Below, piece after piece: positions 62,952-64,000 of a stretch of 64,000 bases of DNA; position 1 is the stretch's first letter, and each line of letters begins with the position of its first letter. The stretch is from Costus lasius. Its lineage: Eukaryota; Streptophyta; Magnoliopsida; Zingiberales; Costaceae. The position numbers and the translations under genes were made by a program. The notes under the pieces are model-generated. The model worked only from the letters and a program-made list of their open reading frames with translations, was not told the DNA's origin and did no database searches. The DNA lies in assembly GCA_027563935.2 (NCBI GenBank), contig CM050453.2:14908611-14972610 (forward strand), in the 5' to 3' direction.

Positions 62952-64000
62952 CATGACATTACAACATACCGACTGACCAACAATATCAAAAACTCATACC
63001 GTGTAGCATGCAAGTATGTTATGTCCATAGGAATTCGACACGAGTAGAACAGGAATCAAATAGTAATCAAATGTAATAACAGAAATAAGAAAGATGCCGC
63101 TAACTAAACATGCGGTTGACACCCTAACAAATGACGGAGATAGAATCCCTACCTCAAACAGTAGACAACAGAACAGATCCAACCAGCACAGTCACAGGTA
63201 TCAGTCAACAGATCCTAATAGGGTAAATCATGTATAAGTTCATGTATTCCGTTTAATCCATTTTACACATAATGATCATTTTACACGCTAATCCGGGCTT
63301 ATTATGTTAATCAGATCAGATCAAGTTTGTTTAATACATGCCCATGCATGCGTTCGTATAGGTATGTACGGAGAGAGATCTGGTACTAACCTAGTTCGTA
63401 GTCATGTGCGAACGTGAATACTACCAAGGTCGTCGGAATACGCTAGAACCAACCCGCGCGTGTAAACCAAAGCGTCAACACTAGTTTCAGAGATCGCCGG
63501 AACAGTAGCACTGCCGCTACAGTGTCGCCGAAACAGTATTTCCGGTGGCAGATCGGGACTTTCCGGTAACCAAACTGAAGCCGACGCCGAGAGGAATACG
63601 GCCGTACAGTTCTTTCTTCGAGAGGACACCGGAGTCGCCGGAAAATGCAGGAAAACCGCCGGCGGCGTCGAACGCAGATGTCGCCGGAAACGGGGAAGAA
63701 GCCACCGGAAAACTAGGGGAAGTGTTCGCCAGAGACGAGGGAGGCTTGCTATGGTCACCGGAGGCGAGTCGCGCCGGGATCGAGGCTTGCACGCGTCTTC
63801 GTCATCGATTGCGTATGCAGAGAAATGGGCGGCGCCGAGAAAGTTTCACAGGAGGTTAGGGCTTGACGTCACCGGCAGCAAGTCTCGCCGGAAGAGTCGC
63901 CGAACAGAGCAAGTCGCGAGGGAGAGGGAGGAGAGGGGCAAGTGCAGATCGAAGGAGAGGGCAGTGACGTTGGTTTGTTCGTTCAATGGAGGAAGACGTT
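61992..64000 (-). mobile_element. 5' LTR of the chromovirus, cut by the window edge
   Basis: Starts 'tgttacgcccccgag' like the 3' LTR and follows it for 2009 bp. By comparison about 255 bp lie outside the window. It contains the same 36-bp repeats (62170-62270), a shorter (TA)n tract (62886-62950) and the GC-rich segment (63420-64000). In this orientation it would hold the promoter; transcription would run leftward. Confidence 0.9.
62886..62950. repeat. (TA)n microsatellite in the 5' LTR
   Basis: About 65 bp of pure TA, homologous to 54603-54697 and shorter. Confidence 0.95.

Overview
This is a nuclear window from a land plant. The genes carry many introns, and the set includes families typical of plants: the separate ATP-citrate lyase B subunit, a phytolongin, a plant-type cytochrome c with its N-terminal extension, and an organellar RAD52-like protein. 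AT-rich DNA, very long introns and abundant MITEs fit a flowering plant. The GC-rich first exon of the RAD52-like gene and the repeat style suggest a monocot outside the grasses, but the species cannot be fixed from sequence alone.

Layout. 1-1.9 kb: unassigned AT-rich DNA with a MITE and a TA microsatellite. 1.9-15.2 kb, plus: ATP-citrate lyase beta subunit (ACLB), 16 coding exons summing to exactly 608 aa, with a likely 5'-UTR intron. Its introns hold a minus-strand pseudogene fragment, a TIR element carrying a GC-rich insert, and GC-rich 'ggtaccggt' repeats. 15.7-17.1 kb: a textbook hAT MITE, a 92-bp tandem duplication and another MITE. 17.8-23.0 kb, plus: RBM22-like spliceosomal CCCH/RRM protein, 4 exons, 474 aa. 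23.1-28.1 kb: a 1.47-kb non-autonomous DNA element enclosing a 392-bp foldback, then a badly decayed LINE. 28.2-32.4 kb, plus: mitochondrial RAD52-like protein, 4 exons, 202 aa. 34.5-35.2 kb, minus: single-exon phytolongin, 223 aa. 35.8-40.3 kb: gene-poor decayed DNA. 40.3-43.5 kb, minus: cytochrome c, 3 exons, 112 aa. 43.8 kb, minus: an intact initiator tRNA-Met gene with an unusual T stem. 44.1-46.8 kb: a degenerate minisatellite split by a hAT MITE, then more MITEs. 47.5-52.2 kb, plus: RABC/Rab18-type small GTPase, 6 exons, 211 aa. 52.45-53.73 kb: GC-rich, probably a truncated LTR. 53.73-64.0 kb, minus: a dead Ty3/gypsy chromovirus (Tekay/Del-like) with both LTRs, the 5' LTR running off the right edge. 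Its RT is split by a 1.03-kb 5'-truncated LINE with a 16-bp target duplication.

The genes are unrelated housekeeping genes: cytosolic acetyl-CoA supply, splicing, organellar DNA repair, membrane traffic, respiration. They form no cluster or operon-like system. Several share TGGGCY (site II) promoter motifs. The most distinctive observations are the compensated T-stem change in the initiator tRNA together with a retrotransposon primer-binding site that matches that variant one base further than the usual plant form; the C-to-T pattern of the retroelement's stop codons; the long foldback at 24.7-25.1 kb; a decoy splice acceptor made by partial duplication of an ACLB exon; and the unidentified minus-strand pseudogene inside the ACLB leader intron. 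I found no evidence for an undescribed multi-gene system.
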